Shown here piece after piece: positions 1 through 8,346 of a DNA stretch of 64,000 nucleotides. The notes beneath the pieces are model-generated. The model was given only the letters and a program-made list of their open reading frames with translations. It had not been told where the DNA came from and did no database searches. The DNA is from JAQUBU01 sp036677685 (lineage in GTDB: Bacteria; Bacillota; Syntrophomonadia; Syntrophomonadales; Syntrophomonadaceae). The stretch's first letter is position 1. Each line of letters begins with the position of its first letter. Location: contig JAVBWA010000008.1 in NCBI GenBank assembly GCA_036677685.1, positions 1 to 64,000 of the forward strand, in the 5' to 3' direction. A program made the translations under genes and the position numbers.

Positions 1-172
1 AAAAAGTTGCTACTCCATAGGCCTGGGCTTGCGAAACCCCAAATACCTTGGCAGCCTCGGCAACTGCTTCTTCGGGTATATAATTGTACTCTTTCTGCAA
101 GGCGTGGAAGGCTTCGATTATTCCGCCCTGCTTGTCTTTAAGACTATAGATGATGTCTTTATAGTTGGCCAT
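1..172 (-). CDS. NuoE/HydC-type [2Fe-2S] subunit, N-terminal part (runs off window)
   Basis: The first 57 codons of a NuoE-like (24 kDa, thioredoxin-like [2Fe-2S]) subunit; the rest lies beyond the left edge. The ATG at 172 follows GGGAGGTG. The peptide begins MANYKDIIYSLKDKQGG and contains LQKEYNYIPEEAV and then VFGVSQAQAYGVATF, which is the conserved N-terminal helical part of the family. The cysteine ligands are outside the window. Such subunits work with a NuoF-like flavoprotein in NAD-linked [FeFe] hydrogenases, formate dehydrogenases or complex I; which applies here cannot be told. The 297 bases between this gene and the next hold no other gene that I can see. Confidence 0.85.
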   Translation of the reverse strand, partial: MANYKDIIYSLKDKQGGIIEAFHALQKEYNYIPEEAVAEAAKVFGVSQAQAYGVATF

Positions 173-469
173 TACTGCACCTCCCGGTTCGAATTAATTA
201 TGATCTCCGCTCTATACGTTTGCGCTAAATCCTATACGCTCACCTCTCTTTCCACCTTATGAGATTGGTTTATATATGCCTAAGCACTAGTTGTAATTAA
301 ACCAAAAAGCTCATTCCAATTAGTATTCTATATCAATAGGCTTTCAACCTGCTTAAGCAATATCTGTTATAGTTTATAGTTATGGTTATTATTACTAACT
401 TTAGGTTCCCAATCTAATTCAAAGCCAATATATTACCACTTACATATGCTGATAATAGTCAGCCTAAAA

Positions 470-940
470 CTAATTTTCTCCCAATATTTTTTGGGCGGCA
501 GACTGCCGTTTACTCCCTACCGCTTTATCGGCGGCGGTATATTCCAATGCCTTGGTCCAGCAGAATTTGACACACTGGGGATCACCATTACAGAGATCAC
601 ACTTAAAGGCCACCCCGTGCAACGGGTTATAGTTCATATGTCCAAAAGGGCAGGCCTGTACACACTGCCGGCAGCCAATACATTTGCTGTCTTGAATTAT
701 CGGCGTTCCGTTGGCTGCGGCCGGCAAAATAGCTCCGGTCGGGCACACACTAACACATGGGGAATCATCACAGGAGGCACAGCTTATCGGAACATGCCGC
801 CCTATTTTATCAAAGCGAACTACTCTGATTCGAGAAAGATCCGAAGCACAAATTCCCTCATGAGCCAGAGAACAAACCATTTCACAGGTGCCGCAGCCTA
901 CACATTTGTGGTAGTCAATATATATTTGCTCTTGCTTCAT
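470..940 (-). CDS. Four-cluster ferredoxin-like electron carrier (AOR-associated, copy 2)
   Basis: A 156-residue polyferredoxin of the HycB/CooF/AorA type. It carries four cysteine groups in order: CVGCGTCEMVC, CASCDDSPCVSVC, CIGCRQCVQAC and CDLCNGDPQCVKFC, enough for four [4Fe-4S] clusters. No signal peptide is visible, so it is probably cytoplasmic. It is the last gene of a four-gene minus-strand run (oxidoreductase 4630, ferredoxin 2697, flavoprotein 2212, this gene). Its ATG directly follows the stop of the flavoprotein, and its ribosome-binding site GGAGGTGAT overlaps that stop. Inferred role: passing electrons between the tungsten enzyme and the NAD(P)-binding flavoprotein. Confidence 0.9.
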   Translation of the reverse strand: MKQEQIYIDYHKCVGCGTCEMVCSLAHEGICASDLSRIRVVRFDKIGRHVPISCASCDDSPCVSVCPTGAILPAAANGTPIIQDSKCIGCRQCVQACPFGHMNYNPLHGVAFKCDLCNGDPQCVKFCWTKALEYTAADKAVGSKRQSAAQKILGEN

Positions 941-2212
941 TTATATCACCTCCAAAGCATTTTCCCGGCTGAACAGAATTCTTCCCGCTTCCCAATAACC
1001 TGGATTTCTTTGTAATAAGAACGGGTTATCAAATACGCGTTTGATTTCGCTTAAGGGTGTTCGATTCTTGATCAGGTTGATAATAGCCCCGGTTCCTGAA
1101 CAGTTTCCCACGGCCTGTAAACCCACAATCACCTGCTTAAGTATTATTAAGCGATAATAAGCATTTCGGTAGTATCTCTCCCAGACCTCCATACCCTCTT
1201 GTTTGATGAACTCGCTAAGGCTGCCTGCAGATATGAAACTGCGGTCATAGATTTCTTCGACCACCACATTAAATGATCCCTCATATTCAGTATTCCTCCC
1301 AACTATATTAAGTGCGGCTACTTCGGCCTGACCTTTGGCACTCGGCCATAACAGGCTTAAAGCAGGCTCCCCGCTGAGCATATCATAAGATTCAATACAA
1401 TCCCCGCAAGCCCAAATATCTTTGATGCTGCTTTCCATCTGCCGGTTGACCTTGATGCCCCCCAAACTGCCGATTTCAATACCGGCATCCTTCGCAAGTT
1501 CTACATTTTGTCTGACCCCTACTGCCCAAACCACCATATCACAGGAAATATGGTTTTGCTCCGTCACCACTCCGGCAACCCGGTCCGAGCCGCTGACCCC
1601 AATGACCTTTTGTCCGGTAAGAATCTTGATTCCGTGAGCTTCCAACAGTTCACGCAACAAGGCAGCCGGTTCATTATCGAAAAAGCGGGGCATAAGCCTA
1701 TCCTGCAGCTCCAGCAATGTTACCTCGCAGCCTTGAAGCTCCAGAGCCTCGGCTGCTTCAACCCCGATATTACCCGAACCGATTACCACTACCTGCCGGG
1801 GTAAATGTTCCAGGATACGGTCCACATCAGCCACTGATTTCAAAACCTGGTTGCCAGGTAAATCCGTGCCTGGCAAAGCGGGAATTAAAGCCCGGCTGCC
1901 CGTAGCCAGAATCAGTTTGTCATATTCTATTGTTTCCTTGTCGAGCAGCAAGCGCTTTTCAACCGGCTGGATTTGTTTAACCCGCTGGCCGAATTTAATT
2001 TTTATGTCTTTCTCCTCGTAATCTTTGATTTGCTTCAGGAACAGTCTGGAACGGCTTATCCATCCGGCCATACAGTCGGGCAGAGCACAGGCTGAATAAG
2101 CCGGGAAACTCTCTTCAGAAATCATAACGATTTCTACGGCTGGATCGTATTTTCTAATGGTGTCGGCGGCCTGGTTGCCCGCCGCACCATTGCCCAGGAT
2201 AACAACCCTCAC
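941..2212 (-). CDS. FAD/NAD(P)-dependent pyridine nucleotide-disulfide oxidoreductase family protein (AorC-like)
   Basis: A 423-residue flavoprotein. It has an N-terminal dinucleotide fold (VVILGNGAAGNQAADTIRK), a second NAD(P)-binding fold near residue 140 (VVIGSGNIGVEAAEALE) and the family GD box near 270 (IWACGDCIES). The C-terminal third is shorter than in true disulfide reductases, and no CxxxxC redox pair is visible, so it is more like NADH oxidase/ferredoxin reductase relatives. The start is GTG at 2212, overlapping the upstream ferredoxin stop by four bases (GTGA). In known AorABC enzymes such a subunit passes electrons from the ferredoxin chain to NAD+; that role here is inferred from gene order. 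CoA-disulfide reductase or NADH oxidase is a less likely alternative. Confidence 0.88.
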   Translation of the reverse strand: MRVVILGNGAAGNQAADTIRKYDPAVEIVMISEESFPAYSACALPDCMAGWISRSRLFLKQIKDYEEKDIKIKFGQRVKQIQPVEKRLLLDKETIEYDKLILATGSRALIPALPGTDLPGNQVLKSVADVDRILEHLPRQVVVIGSGNIGVEAAEALELQGCEVTLLELQDRLMPRFFDNEPAALLRELLEAHGIKILTGQKVIGVSGSDRVAGVVTEQNHISCDMVVWAVGVRQNVELAKDAGIEIGSLGGIKVNRQMESSIKDIWACGDCIESYDMLSGEPALSLLWPSAKGQAEVAALNIVGRNTEYEGSFNVVVEEIYDRSFISAGSLSEFIKQEGMEVWERYYRNAYYRLIILKQVIVGLQAVGNCSGTGAIINLIKNRTPLSEIKRVFDNPFLLQRNPGYWEAGRILFSRENALEVI

Positions 2213-2697
2213 CCTAACTCCCCCTCCCGCTGGTATTTCTGCAATAATTTCCGCGCGGCATCTTCACGCTTATAGGCAGAGCCATTCGCCGGATAATCAA
2301 AATACAGCGCCTGGCTGGGACAGTACTCGACGCAAAGAGGTGCTCCGCCGCACAAATCGCAATTGACTGCCACTTCATCCAGGAAGTTAAAACAAGATGC
2401 ACCGAATGGGCAGGCCAGTTCACAGGCATGACATCCTATACAGAATTCCTCATTGCGAACCATCAGCCCATTGTCCGGATCTTTGTCAATCACATTCATT
2501 AAACAAGCCTGGGCACAGGGCGGGTTTTCACAATGCCCGCAGAACACGGGCAGGCTTATACTCCGCTCATAATCTTTTAACACATTAACCCGGGCCAGGG
2601 CCGGATCCCACTGCCCGGTTCGAGCCAAGGCACAGACCAGTTCACATATGCCACAGCCATTGCACAATTCCGATTTTATTAAAATCCGTTTATTCAT
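2209..2697 (-). CDS. Four-cluster ferredoxin-like electron carrier (AOR-associated, copy 1)
   Basis: A polyferredoxin of about 162 residues, paralogous to the protein at 470-940. Its four cysteine groups are CNGCGICELVC, CGHCENPPCAQAC, CIGCHACELAC and CDLCGGAPLCVEYC. I chose the ATG at 2697 (sequence MNKRILIKSEL) because GGGGG sits six bases upstream; the ATG at 2703 lies inside that site. It lies just downstream of the aldehyde:ferredoxin oxidoreductase gene and overlaps the flavoprotein start. Two different four-cluster ferredoxins in one operon suggest either alternative partners or an extended electron wire. Confidence 0.9.
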   Translation of the reverse strand: MNKRILIKSELCNGCGICELVCALARTGQWDPALARVNVLKDYERSISLPVFCGHCENPPCAQACLMNVIDKDPDNGLMVRNEEFCIGCHACELACPFGASCFNFLDEVAVNCDLCGGAPLCVEYCPSQALYFDYPANGSAYKREDAARKLLQKYQREGELG

Positions 2698-2737
2698 TCT
2701 CATCCCCCTAAGACCAAACCGATAGCCCGCTGTCGTG

Positions 2738-4630
2738 TCAGTTTATTTCCAGGCGCTGCAAGGTTTCCGCAGTGGGTCTTCCGGTTGCCGGGTCCCAGCC
2801 CCGGGCGGCAAAGTATTTTTTCAGTACTTCCGCAATTTGGTTTTCGTCCAGCTTCTTTTCCCCTACCGCTTCATCGTAAAAACGTCGCGGGAATTTAAAA
2901 TCAGCAATATCTTCACCTTCACGTATATTGAAAAGCTTCATTAGATTCCAGGCCCTTTCGGCAGCTTCCATAAGCTCCCCAGGTGTTATGTCCATCCCGG
3001 TATGTGCCTCATAGGCCTCGGCCAGAATGGAAGGTCCGGTGCTCTCCAAAACCGGAGGCCGGATACAAACCCCCAAAGAGTTAAAAAGATTAATCAAATC
3101 TTCAGCCCAGCGGGACATTTCAGCTATATCCACCGTGTCGCTTTCCAGGTCGAAAACCTTTTCTTTCAAACCCTCAGGCATATCCAAATTCTCATAAACG
3201 CGGGGCTTAAAGCCAAAACGTTCTTTGCTGAAAGCAAATTTGTTTTCATTGTAGCGCAGGTTTTCCAGGGGATTGCGGCAGCGCAAGTGGTCTCCTCCGC
3301 GGATATTGGTCAGCATTCCCAGAGTCCAGGTGGACCACCGGCCCCGCGGGTCGATCATAGGCATATCCAGCCCTTTGATATGAACCGCATATTTTTCGGC
3401 ATCATTGAAATAAGCAGCAGCTCGGGCAGTCCCTTCCGCCAGAATAGTCCCCAGACCTCTTCGTTCCACAATATCCTGCAAGAGGTGGAAAATAGCTTCA
3501 TCATCACCAAAGCTTATATCATAACCTAAATCTTCACGACTGATAATGCCTTGTTGAAAAAGCTCAATCGCAAAAGCCATAACTCCGGCTGAGCTCACCA
3601 TATCAACCCCATATCGCTGGGCCAGTTCACAAGCCTTCATCGCCGAGTGCAAATCCAGCCCGCAATTGCCCCCAAAAGAAACCAGCGGAGTTATCTCCAT
3701 ATCCTTCATTTTCAAGCCTTTGTATTTGCCTTCGTTAATTTCCACCCAGTGGGCACAGGCAATTATACAAGACTGGCAGGCCATATGCCGGTCGCTGTAT
3801 ACATCTACAACCTGCTTGCCGAAGCCTTCTTCCCAGTGCGGAAGTGTACCCTGGGTAAAATTATGCGCTGCCAGAGCCTTAAAACGGCCATAAGGGATAG
3901 TTGCATTCATAGTTCCATATTCACAAAAGGCTCCATAAGATGAAGCTGATTTTATCAAGTTCTGCCCCTTTAGACTTACTTCCAGCATTTTTTTAGGGTC
4001 GGCAGGCCTAATTCCCCGGCTGCCTTTAACCGCTACCGCCTTGAGGTTTTTGGAGCCCATAACTCCACCCAAACCAGTGCGCCCCCAGCCGTCGTAGCGG
4101 CCGTTTTCAATGCTGGCAAAACGCAGCAGATTTTCCCCGCCCTGACCTATCAAAGCAACTTCCACACCATAATGCCGGGCTTTGAGAATATCAAGGCTGT
4201 CCCAGGCATCTTTGCCCCAAATGCCAGCTGCATCACATATTTTTACGGTTTCATCTTCCACCAGCAGGTAAACCGGTTTTTCCGCTTTGCCTTTAAGCAC
4301 CAATGCATCATAACCCGCAGCTTTAAGCTGACTGCCAAAAAACATCCCCGAATTGGAGGTTCCGTACTTTCCCGTCATCGGCGATTTAGCCGAGGCTTCA
4401 GTCCTTGAAGCAGTTGGGTAAGGCGAACCAACCAGAGTTCCCACCCCAAAAACCAGGATATTCTCTTCACCCAGCGGATCAACCCCCGGAGCCAACTCAT
4501 CGAAAAGAATTTTGGCATTAAAGCCTATCCCTCCCAGATGTTTGCGTGCCCAATCCCCGGTAATCGCTTTAACCAGAATTTCTTGATTGCTTAAATTTAC
4601 TTCCAGTATATTTCCGGCATAACCAAACAA
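2738..4630 (-). CDS. aor: Aldehyde:ferredoxin oxidoreductase (tungsten-pterin enzyme)
   Basis: A member of the aldehyde ferredoxin oxidoreductase family, about 630 residues and full length. It interconverts aldehydes and carboxylic acids with a bis-pterin tungsten centre. The [4Fe-4S] ligands are visible as CQSCIIAC at about residues 285-292 and a fourth Cys near 522 (LGVCIRPP). Other family features are the N-terminal GYAGNILEVNL, the glycine-rich KHLGGIGFNAKIL, GRTGLGGVMGSKNLKAVAV and the DPRGRWSTWTLG stretch. I prefer the TTG at 4630: AAGGGG lies seven bases before it, while the GTG at 4639 overlaps that site. It heads the operon with two ferredoxins and a flavoprotein. The substrate cannot be read from sequence; BamB-like benzoyl-CoA reductase subunits belong to the same family and are an alternative. 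Confidence 0.92.
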   Translation of the reverse strand: MFGYAGNILEVNLSNQEILVKAITGDWARKHLGGIGFNAKILFDELAPGVDPLGEENILVFGVGTLVGSPYPTASRTEASAKSPMTGKYGTSNSGMFFGSQLKAAGYDALVLKGKAEKPVYLLVEDETVKICDAAGIWGKDAWDSLDILKARHYGVEVALIGQGGENLLRFASIENGRYDGWGRTGLGGVMGSKNLKAVAVKGSRGIRPADPKKMLEVSLKGQNLIKSASSYGAFCEYGTMNATIPYGRFKALAAHNFTQGTLPHWEEGFGKQVVDVYSDRHMACQSCIIACAHWVEINEGKYKGLKMKDMEITPLVSFGGNCGLDLHSAMKACELAQRYGVDMVSSAGVMAFAIELFQQGIISREDLGYDISFGDDEAIFHLLQDIVERRGLGTILAEGTARAAAYFNDAEKYAVHIKGLDMPMIDPRGRWSTWTLGMLTNIRGGDHLRCRNPLENLRYNENKFAFSKERFGFKPRVYENLDMPEGLKEKVFDLESDTVDIAEMSRWAEDLINLFNSLGVCIRPPVLESTGPSILAEAYEAHTGMDITPGELMEAAERAWNLMKLFNIREGEDIADFKFPRRFYDEAVGEKKLDENQIAEVLKKYFAARGWDPATGRPTAETLQRLEIN

Positions 4631-5169
4631 ATTGATCACCCCTTTGCAATTTATTATTTAAGTTTACTAAAGTATGGCATACAAATTATTTGTGTGCCAC
4701 CTAAATAATCTTTTTTAAACGGAAGAAACTGCGGAGCAGATTCAACACACCGCTCCAACGAGGCGGAAGACATGTTTGTATGCATTCCTTTCGCTTCCCT
4801 CAGGGCACAAAACAAAATAAAAGACTTCTTTCAGACTTCGCCTCGTTATAACCCACCGCCTGTTTTGTTAATACGAACCCGACCTTTTAAAGAAACGGAG
4901 GACATCTTTTCGCCTCGTTTATAGTTTAATATTAACATAAGTTTTCTGAAAATTTACTGGTATGCGCTGGGATTCGGGCTTTAGAAGCGTTCAGGCCACC
5001 CCATGTCTAATTATTGGAAGTAAAAACCGGGGCATTACACGGGATAGATATGTGTGCAGCAACAAGTATAAGTACAGCCGTACATTGGCACACTAAAGAC
5101 CATAAATCTATTAATTGTTTAAATAAAAAATCCAAGTCAGGCACAGATTTAACAACGAGGGATAGCCAT
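4631..5169. other. Intergenic region, divergent promoters plus family A repeat
   Basis: No gene is visible. Starts diverge from both sides, so it should hold promoters for the oxidoreductase operon (minus) and the DUF421 gene (plus). Its central 200 bases are copy A1 of the dispersed repeat listed separately. An in-frame upstream extension of the DUF421 reading frame to 5014 is not believed to be coding. Confidence 0.6.
4721..4920 (+). repeat. Dispersed hairpin repeat family A, copy A1 (both modules)
   Basis: Begins with GGAAGAAACTGCGGAGCAG, a hairpin with stem arms GAAACTGC/GCAG(A/T)TTC and loop GGA, then CACACCGCTCCAACGAGGCGG. AACGAGGCG at 4757-4765 is the inverse of CGCCTCGTT at 4839-4847 and again at 4911-4919. 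This copy carries the two alternative internal modules in tandem: one with a core like TTCCTTTCGCTTCCCTCAGG and one with AACCCGACC...GACATCTTTTCGCC. Related copies lie at 36501, 38697, 38880, 44163 (inverted) and 61374. Confidence 0.8.
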
Positions 5170-5868
5170 ATGATCCTGGTAATCATAAGAACCTTAATTT
5201 TATATACCACTACTGTAATACTGCTTCGCATAATGGGCAAACGACAAATAGGACAGTTGCAGCCTTATGAGCTGGTAGTAATAATCATGATTTCTGAATT
5301 AGCAGCGGTCCCTATGCAGAACACCGGCATTCCCATTGTAAACGGAGTAATTCCAATTTTAATTTTGGTTGCAGCCGAGATTACTCTATCCTATTTGTCA
5401 TTAAAAAGTGAAAGAGCACGGGGGGTAATTTGCGGGAAGCCAAGTATATTAATTGAAAAGTCAAAAATAGTGGAGACTGAGCTAAAAAGACTGCGCTATA
5501 ACATAAATGATCTATTGGAGCAGCTCCGTTCGAAAAACGTAACTGACATCGCCGATGTGGAGTTCGCAATCCTGGAGACCAGCGGGCAGTTGAGTGTGAT
5601 CCTCAAATCGGAAAAAAGGCCGGTCCAGCCTCAAGACTTAAATATTGCGCCGGAGTATGAAAACCTCCCGATAACTCTTATTATTGACGGTCAAATTATT
5701 GAACAGAACTTAAGCAAGATGAATATCGATCTGGATTGGGTGCATAATGAGCTTGTCAAATCCGGAGTACCATCTCTAAACCAGGTGTTTTTTGCGACTC
5801 TTGACAGCCACGGAAAACTGTATTGTCAAATCAAGTCCAATCCCCAAGAACAAAATAAAGGAGCCTGA
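5170..5868 (+). CDS. DUF421 (YetF-like) membrane protein
   Basis: A 232-residue protein with two to three N-terminal membrane segments (ILVIIRTLILYTTTVILL; VIPILILVAAEITLSYL), followed by a soluble part with IMGKRQIGQLQPYELVV and GKPSILIEKSKIVE. These are hallmarks of the DUF421/YetF family. I start it at the ATG at 5170 (MILVIIRTLI), the usual family N-terminus, with GAGG about nine bases upstream. The reading frame is open back to 5014, but that part has no family resemblance. The gene is six bases upstream of a DUF4363 gene, a pairing common in Firmicutes. The molecular function is unknown; some YetF relatives are linked to spores or membranes. Confidence 0.85.
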   Translation: MILVIIRTLILYTTTVILLRIMGKRQIGQLQPYELVVIIMISELAAVPMQNTGIPIVNGVIPILILVAAEITLSYLSLKSERARGVICGKPSILIEKSKIVETELKRLRYNINDLLEQLRSKNVTDIADVEFAILETSGQLSVILKSEKRPVQPQDLNIAPEYENLPITLIIDGQIIEQNLSKMNIDLDWVHNELVKSGVPSLNQVFFATLDSHGKLYCQIKSNPQEQNKGA

Positions 5869-5874
5869 CCGGGT

Positions 5875-6255
5875 ATGAGATTACTGGAAAGTATTATGAT
5901 AATTCTAATTCTAATTATCGGCGCAGGCTTTTGGATCAACCACGAGCTTCAAAATTCAACCCGGGACTTAACACGGCAAATCGACCGGGTTGAGGTTTTG
6001 GTGAAAGAGAACCGTTGGGAAGCTGCCGTGGAACAAACGGAAGTGCTTGATAAAGTTTGGCAGAAGGAAGCCAAATGGTGGCCGGTTTTTTTGGAACATC
6101 AGGAGATGGATAATATTGAATTTTCTATGGCCAAGTTCAAAGAGTATGTTGCCAGCAAAAATAATTCTCTGGCCCGGGGGCAGCTTTCCGAGATAAAATT
6201 GATGATTGAACATATTCCCCGCAAAGAAGAAATTAATCTAAAGAACATTTTATAG
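5875..6255 (+). CDS. DUF4363 family membrane-anchored protein
   Basis: A 126-residue protein with one N-terminal hydrophobic segment (IMIILILIIGAGFWI) and then an amphipathic helical region (LTRQIDRVEVLVKENRW, WQKEAKWWPVFLEHQEM, NNSLARGQLSEIKLMIEHI). This fits the DUF4363 family. It is translated right after the DUF421 gene and is probably co-transcribed and functionally linked to it. It is predicted to be anchored with its bulk outside the membrane. Function unknown. Confidence 0.8.
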   Translation: MRLLESIMIILILIIGAGFWINHELQNSTRDLTRQIDRVEVLVKENRWEAAVEQTEVLDKVWQKEAKWWPVFLEHQEMDNIEFSMAKFKEYVASKNNSLARGQLSEIKLMIEHIPRKEEINLKNIL

Positions 6256-6267
6256 TTTGACCAAGTA

Positions 6268-6425
6268 GCGAATAGCTGCGTTATTCTAAAGAAAACCGAG
6301 CTTGTGGCAAGCTGAAAGCAAAGCCAGAAGCTCTGCTTGCACTTATACTTGTGAAGTGAAGAATCCCGTTCAAGCGCCGTACTTGGTACGGGGACGCGAC
6401 CTTGCTGCGAAGAAGGTCCGTCCCC
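6268..6425 (+). repeat. Dispersed repeat family B, copy B1
   Basis: A 158-base sequence almost identical, in inverse orientation, to 25000-25158. It begins GCGAATAGCTGCGTTATTC, passes AAGAATCCCGTT and ends in a hairpin from GGGGACGCGACCTT (6390) to AAGGTCCGTCCCC (6425). It starts 12 bases after the DUF4363 stop. Open frames across it are accidental. The GGGGAC...GTCCCC hairpin is REP-like. Further downstream, 6462-6487 is a smaller hairpin GACCGCT/AGCGGTC. Confidence 0.85.
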
Positions 6426-6523
6426 TTTTTACTCAGTCTGCCACTTTGTTGATACGTTAAGACCGCTACTGTTATAGAAGCGGTCCCTGTGCAATATTGA
6501 TTTACCAATACATATCACTAACT

Positions 6524-6778
6524 TTATTGTTTCTGCTTCACAATCTGCTGTATATCCTGCCAGACTTCCACTGGGGTCATTCCTTGGGCACTGAAAACCG
6601 GAGCATCAATCATAATATCTTCGATACCCAGGAAATCCTTATCCATGCCCGATATAACAACTGCATCCACCTTTTCATTCTTGGCCGCATCAATATTTAT
6701 GACCTGGCACCCTTGTTCAGTTAAGTAGTTCTTTACCGGTGTAAGCCCGTCATCCACTGCGACTACTGTATTCACCAT
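6524..6778 (-). CDS. UPF0180 (YkuS-like) small protein
   Basis: An 84-residue cytoplasmic protein that resembles the UPF0180/YkuS family: VAVDDGLTPVKNYLTEQGC near the start, then AVVISGMDKDFLGIEDI and DAPVFSAQGMTPVEVWQDI. GGAGGTGAT precedes the ATG; a GTG one codon later is also possible. It stands alone between repeat B1 and the mtaD terminator, reading away from mtaD's own promoter side. No biochemical function is known for the family. Confidence 0.8.
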   Translation of the reverse strand: MVNTVVAVDDGLTPVKNYLTEQGCQVINIDAAKNEKVDAVVISGMDKDFLGIEDIMIDAPVFSAQGMTPVEVWQDIQQIVKQKQ

Positions 6779-6843
6779 ATCACCTCCACGTATTAGGTAC
6801 TTTCCATAAAGTTAGTATGTTGCAGTGGGATGGCCTTTATGCG

Positions 6844-6869
6844 AAAAACCCCGTACTAACAGCACGGGG
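6844..6869 (-). terminator. Rho-independent terminator after mtaD
   Basis: On the minus strand ACCCCGTGCTGTTAGTACGGGG is followed by TTTTT. The stem CCCCGT/ACGGGG closes the mtnP-mtnA-aldolase-mtaD operon 30 bases past the mtaD stop. Confidence 0.85.
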
Positions 6870-6898
6870 TGGTAAATGGGCTATGCCATTGTATATTT

Positions 6899-8191
6899 TT
6901 AGCCTTTGACCAGGCGCTCTGCTATACTGCGGGACAGAGCCAAGACCTGCTCTTCGTCAAAACTCTTAATTATATGATCCTCCATTATGATCCGGCCATC
7001 AATGATAACGGTTTCCACATCCCCGGCCTGTGCTGCATAAACGATATTGGCCAGGATATCATAACGTGGAGTCATGTGGGCCTGTTTAAGGCTCATTATA
7101 ATCATATCTGCTTTCATGCCCGGCAGCAGCCGCCCCAATTCCTGACCCAGACCAAGGCTGATTGCTCCGTTGACCGTGGCCATTTCCAAAGCCTGATAGG
7201 CCGGTAAAACCGTGGGGTCCATGGTATTAACTTTATGCAGGTAGGCACCGGTCCGCATCTCCTGCAGCATATCCAGGTTGTTGTTGCTGGAGGCGCCATC
7301 AGTTCCTAGAGCCACTGGAATTCCAGCTTTCAGCATCGCGGGTACCGGAGCAATTCCACTGGCCAGTTTCATGTTGCTTTCCGGGTTGTGGACCACCGCA
7401 ACATTGTGTTTCCTAAGTATTGCAATATCTTCCGCTGTGACATGCACACAATGAGCGGCAATAACCGGATGCTCAAATACGCCCAGCGACTCCAGATGGG
7501 CAACCGGGGTCTTGCCGTAGAGCTTCATCATGTCATCGAATTCCCCTCTGGTTTCGGCAACATGAATATTAATACCGGTTTTTAACTCGGCGGCCAGTTG
7601 CAAAACCCTTGCCATATAGTCAGGAGGGCAGGTGTATGGAGCATGGGGTCCCAGGCAAAACATCACTCGCCCCCCGGCGGCACCATGCCATTTGCTTACC
7701 AGCTCACGGCTTTCAACAATAGCCTTTTCATTTTCCGGGCCGACTCCCACCATTCCCCGGGACAAAAGCGCCCTCATCCCGGAACCTTCCACCGCCCGAG
7801 CCGCTTCATCCATAAAGAAGTACATATCCACAAAGGTAGTAGTTCCAGATTTAATCATCTCAATAATAGCCAGCATGGTCCCCCAGTAGACATCCTCAGC
7901 AGTAAGTTTAGCTTCCAGGGGCCATATTTTGGTTTCCAGCCACTCCATTAGGGGAAGGTCGTCGGCATAACTCCGCAAAAGGGTCATGGCGGCATGAGTA
8001 TGGGTATTGATAAAACCTGGCAAGACCACCCGGTCGCTGCCGTCGATTACCTTTTCATAATTACCCCGGGGGGCCTCCCCTTCACCAATTGCTTTAATAA
8101 ACTGGCCTTCGCTTATTATGTATCCTTTTTCAATTAAAGAGTTCTCACCGTTCATCGGAATGATCGTGATATTTTCCAAGAGAATGCTCAT
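6899..8191 (-). CDS. mtaD: 5-methylthioadenosine/S-adenosylhomocysteine deaminase family amidohydrolase
   Basis: A 430-residue metal-dependent deaminase of the amidohydrolase superfamily; it converts the adenine ring of MTA, SAH or 5'-deoxyadenosine to hypoxanthine. Metal and active-site signatures are visible: GFINTHTHAAMTLLR near 57, NIHVAETRGEFDDM near 206, VIAAHCVHVTAEDI near 240 and LGTDGASSNNNLDMLQ near 295. It is the last gene of the mtnP-mtnA-aldolase operon, separated from the aldolase by about 155 bases that contain only a GGTAAC/GTTACC hairpin (8243-8267). The menaquinone-pathway aminodeoxyfutalosine deaminase belongs to the same family, so that role cannot be excluded from sequence alone. 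Confidence 0.88.
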   Translation of the reverse strand: MSILLENITIIPMNGENSLIEKGYIISEGQFIKAIGEGEAPRGNYEKVIDGSDRVVLPGFINTHTHAAMTLLRSYADDLPLMEWLETKIWPLEAKLTAEDVYWGTMLAIIEMIKSGTTTFVDMYFFMDEAARAVEGSGMRALLSRGMVGVGPENEKAIVESRELVSKWHGAAGGRVMFCLGPHAPYTCPPDYMARVLQLAAELKTGINIHVAETRGEFDDMMKLYGKTPVAHLESLGVFEHPVIAAHCVHVTAEDIAILRKHNVAVVHNPESNMKLASGIAPVPAMLKAGIPVALGTDGASSNNNLDMLQEMRTGAYLHKVNTMDPTVLPAYQALEMATVNGAISLGLGQELGRLLPGMKADMIIMSLKQAHMTPRYDILANIVYAAQAGDVETVIIDGRIIMEDHIIKSFDEEQVLALSRSIAERLVKG

Positions 8192-8346
8192 TATGGTCCC
8201 CTCCTGCCGATTTAATTAGCTTAGCCATCCCATAAATATTTAGGTAACCTTAATAAAGTTACCGTTAGGGAACATCAGTTATGCCCGAAGGCCGCTGCCA
8301 TGCTTGGCCAACGTCCGCTCACATATTTATGCACTTCTCACTATAT

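Noticed and set aside
5014..5169. N-terminal extension of the DUF421 gene
   Set aside because: The added residues have no membrane-protein character or family similarity, and a ribosome-binding site precedes the internal ATG at 5170.
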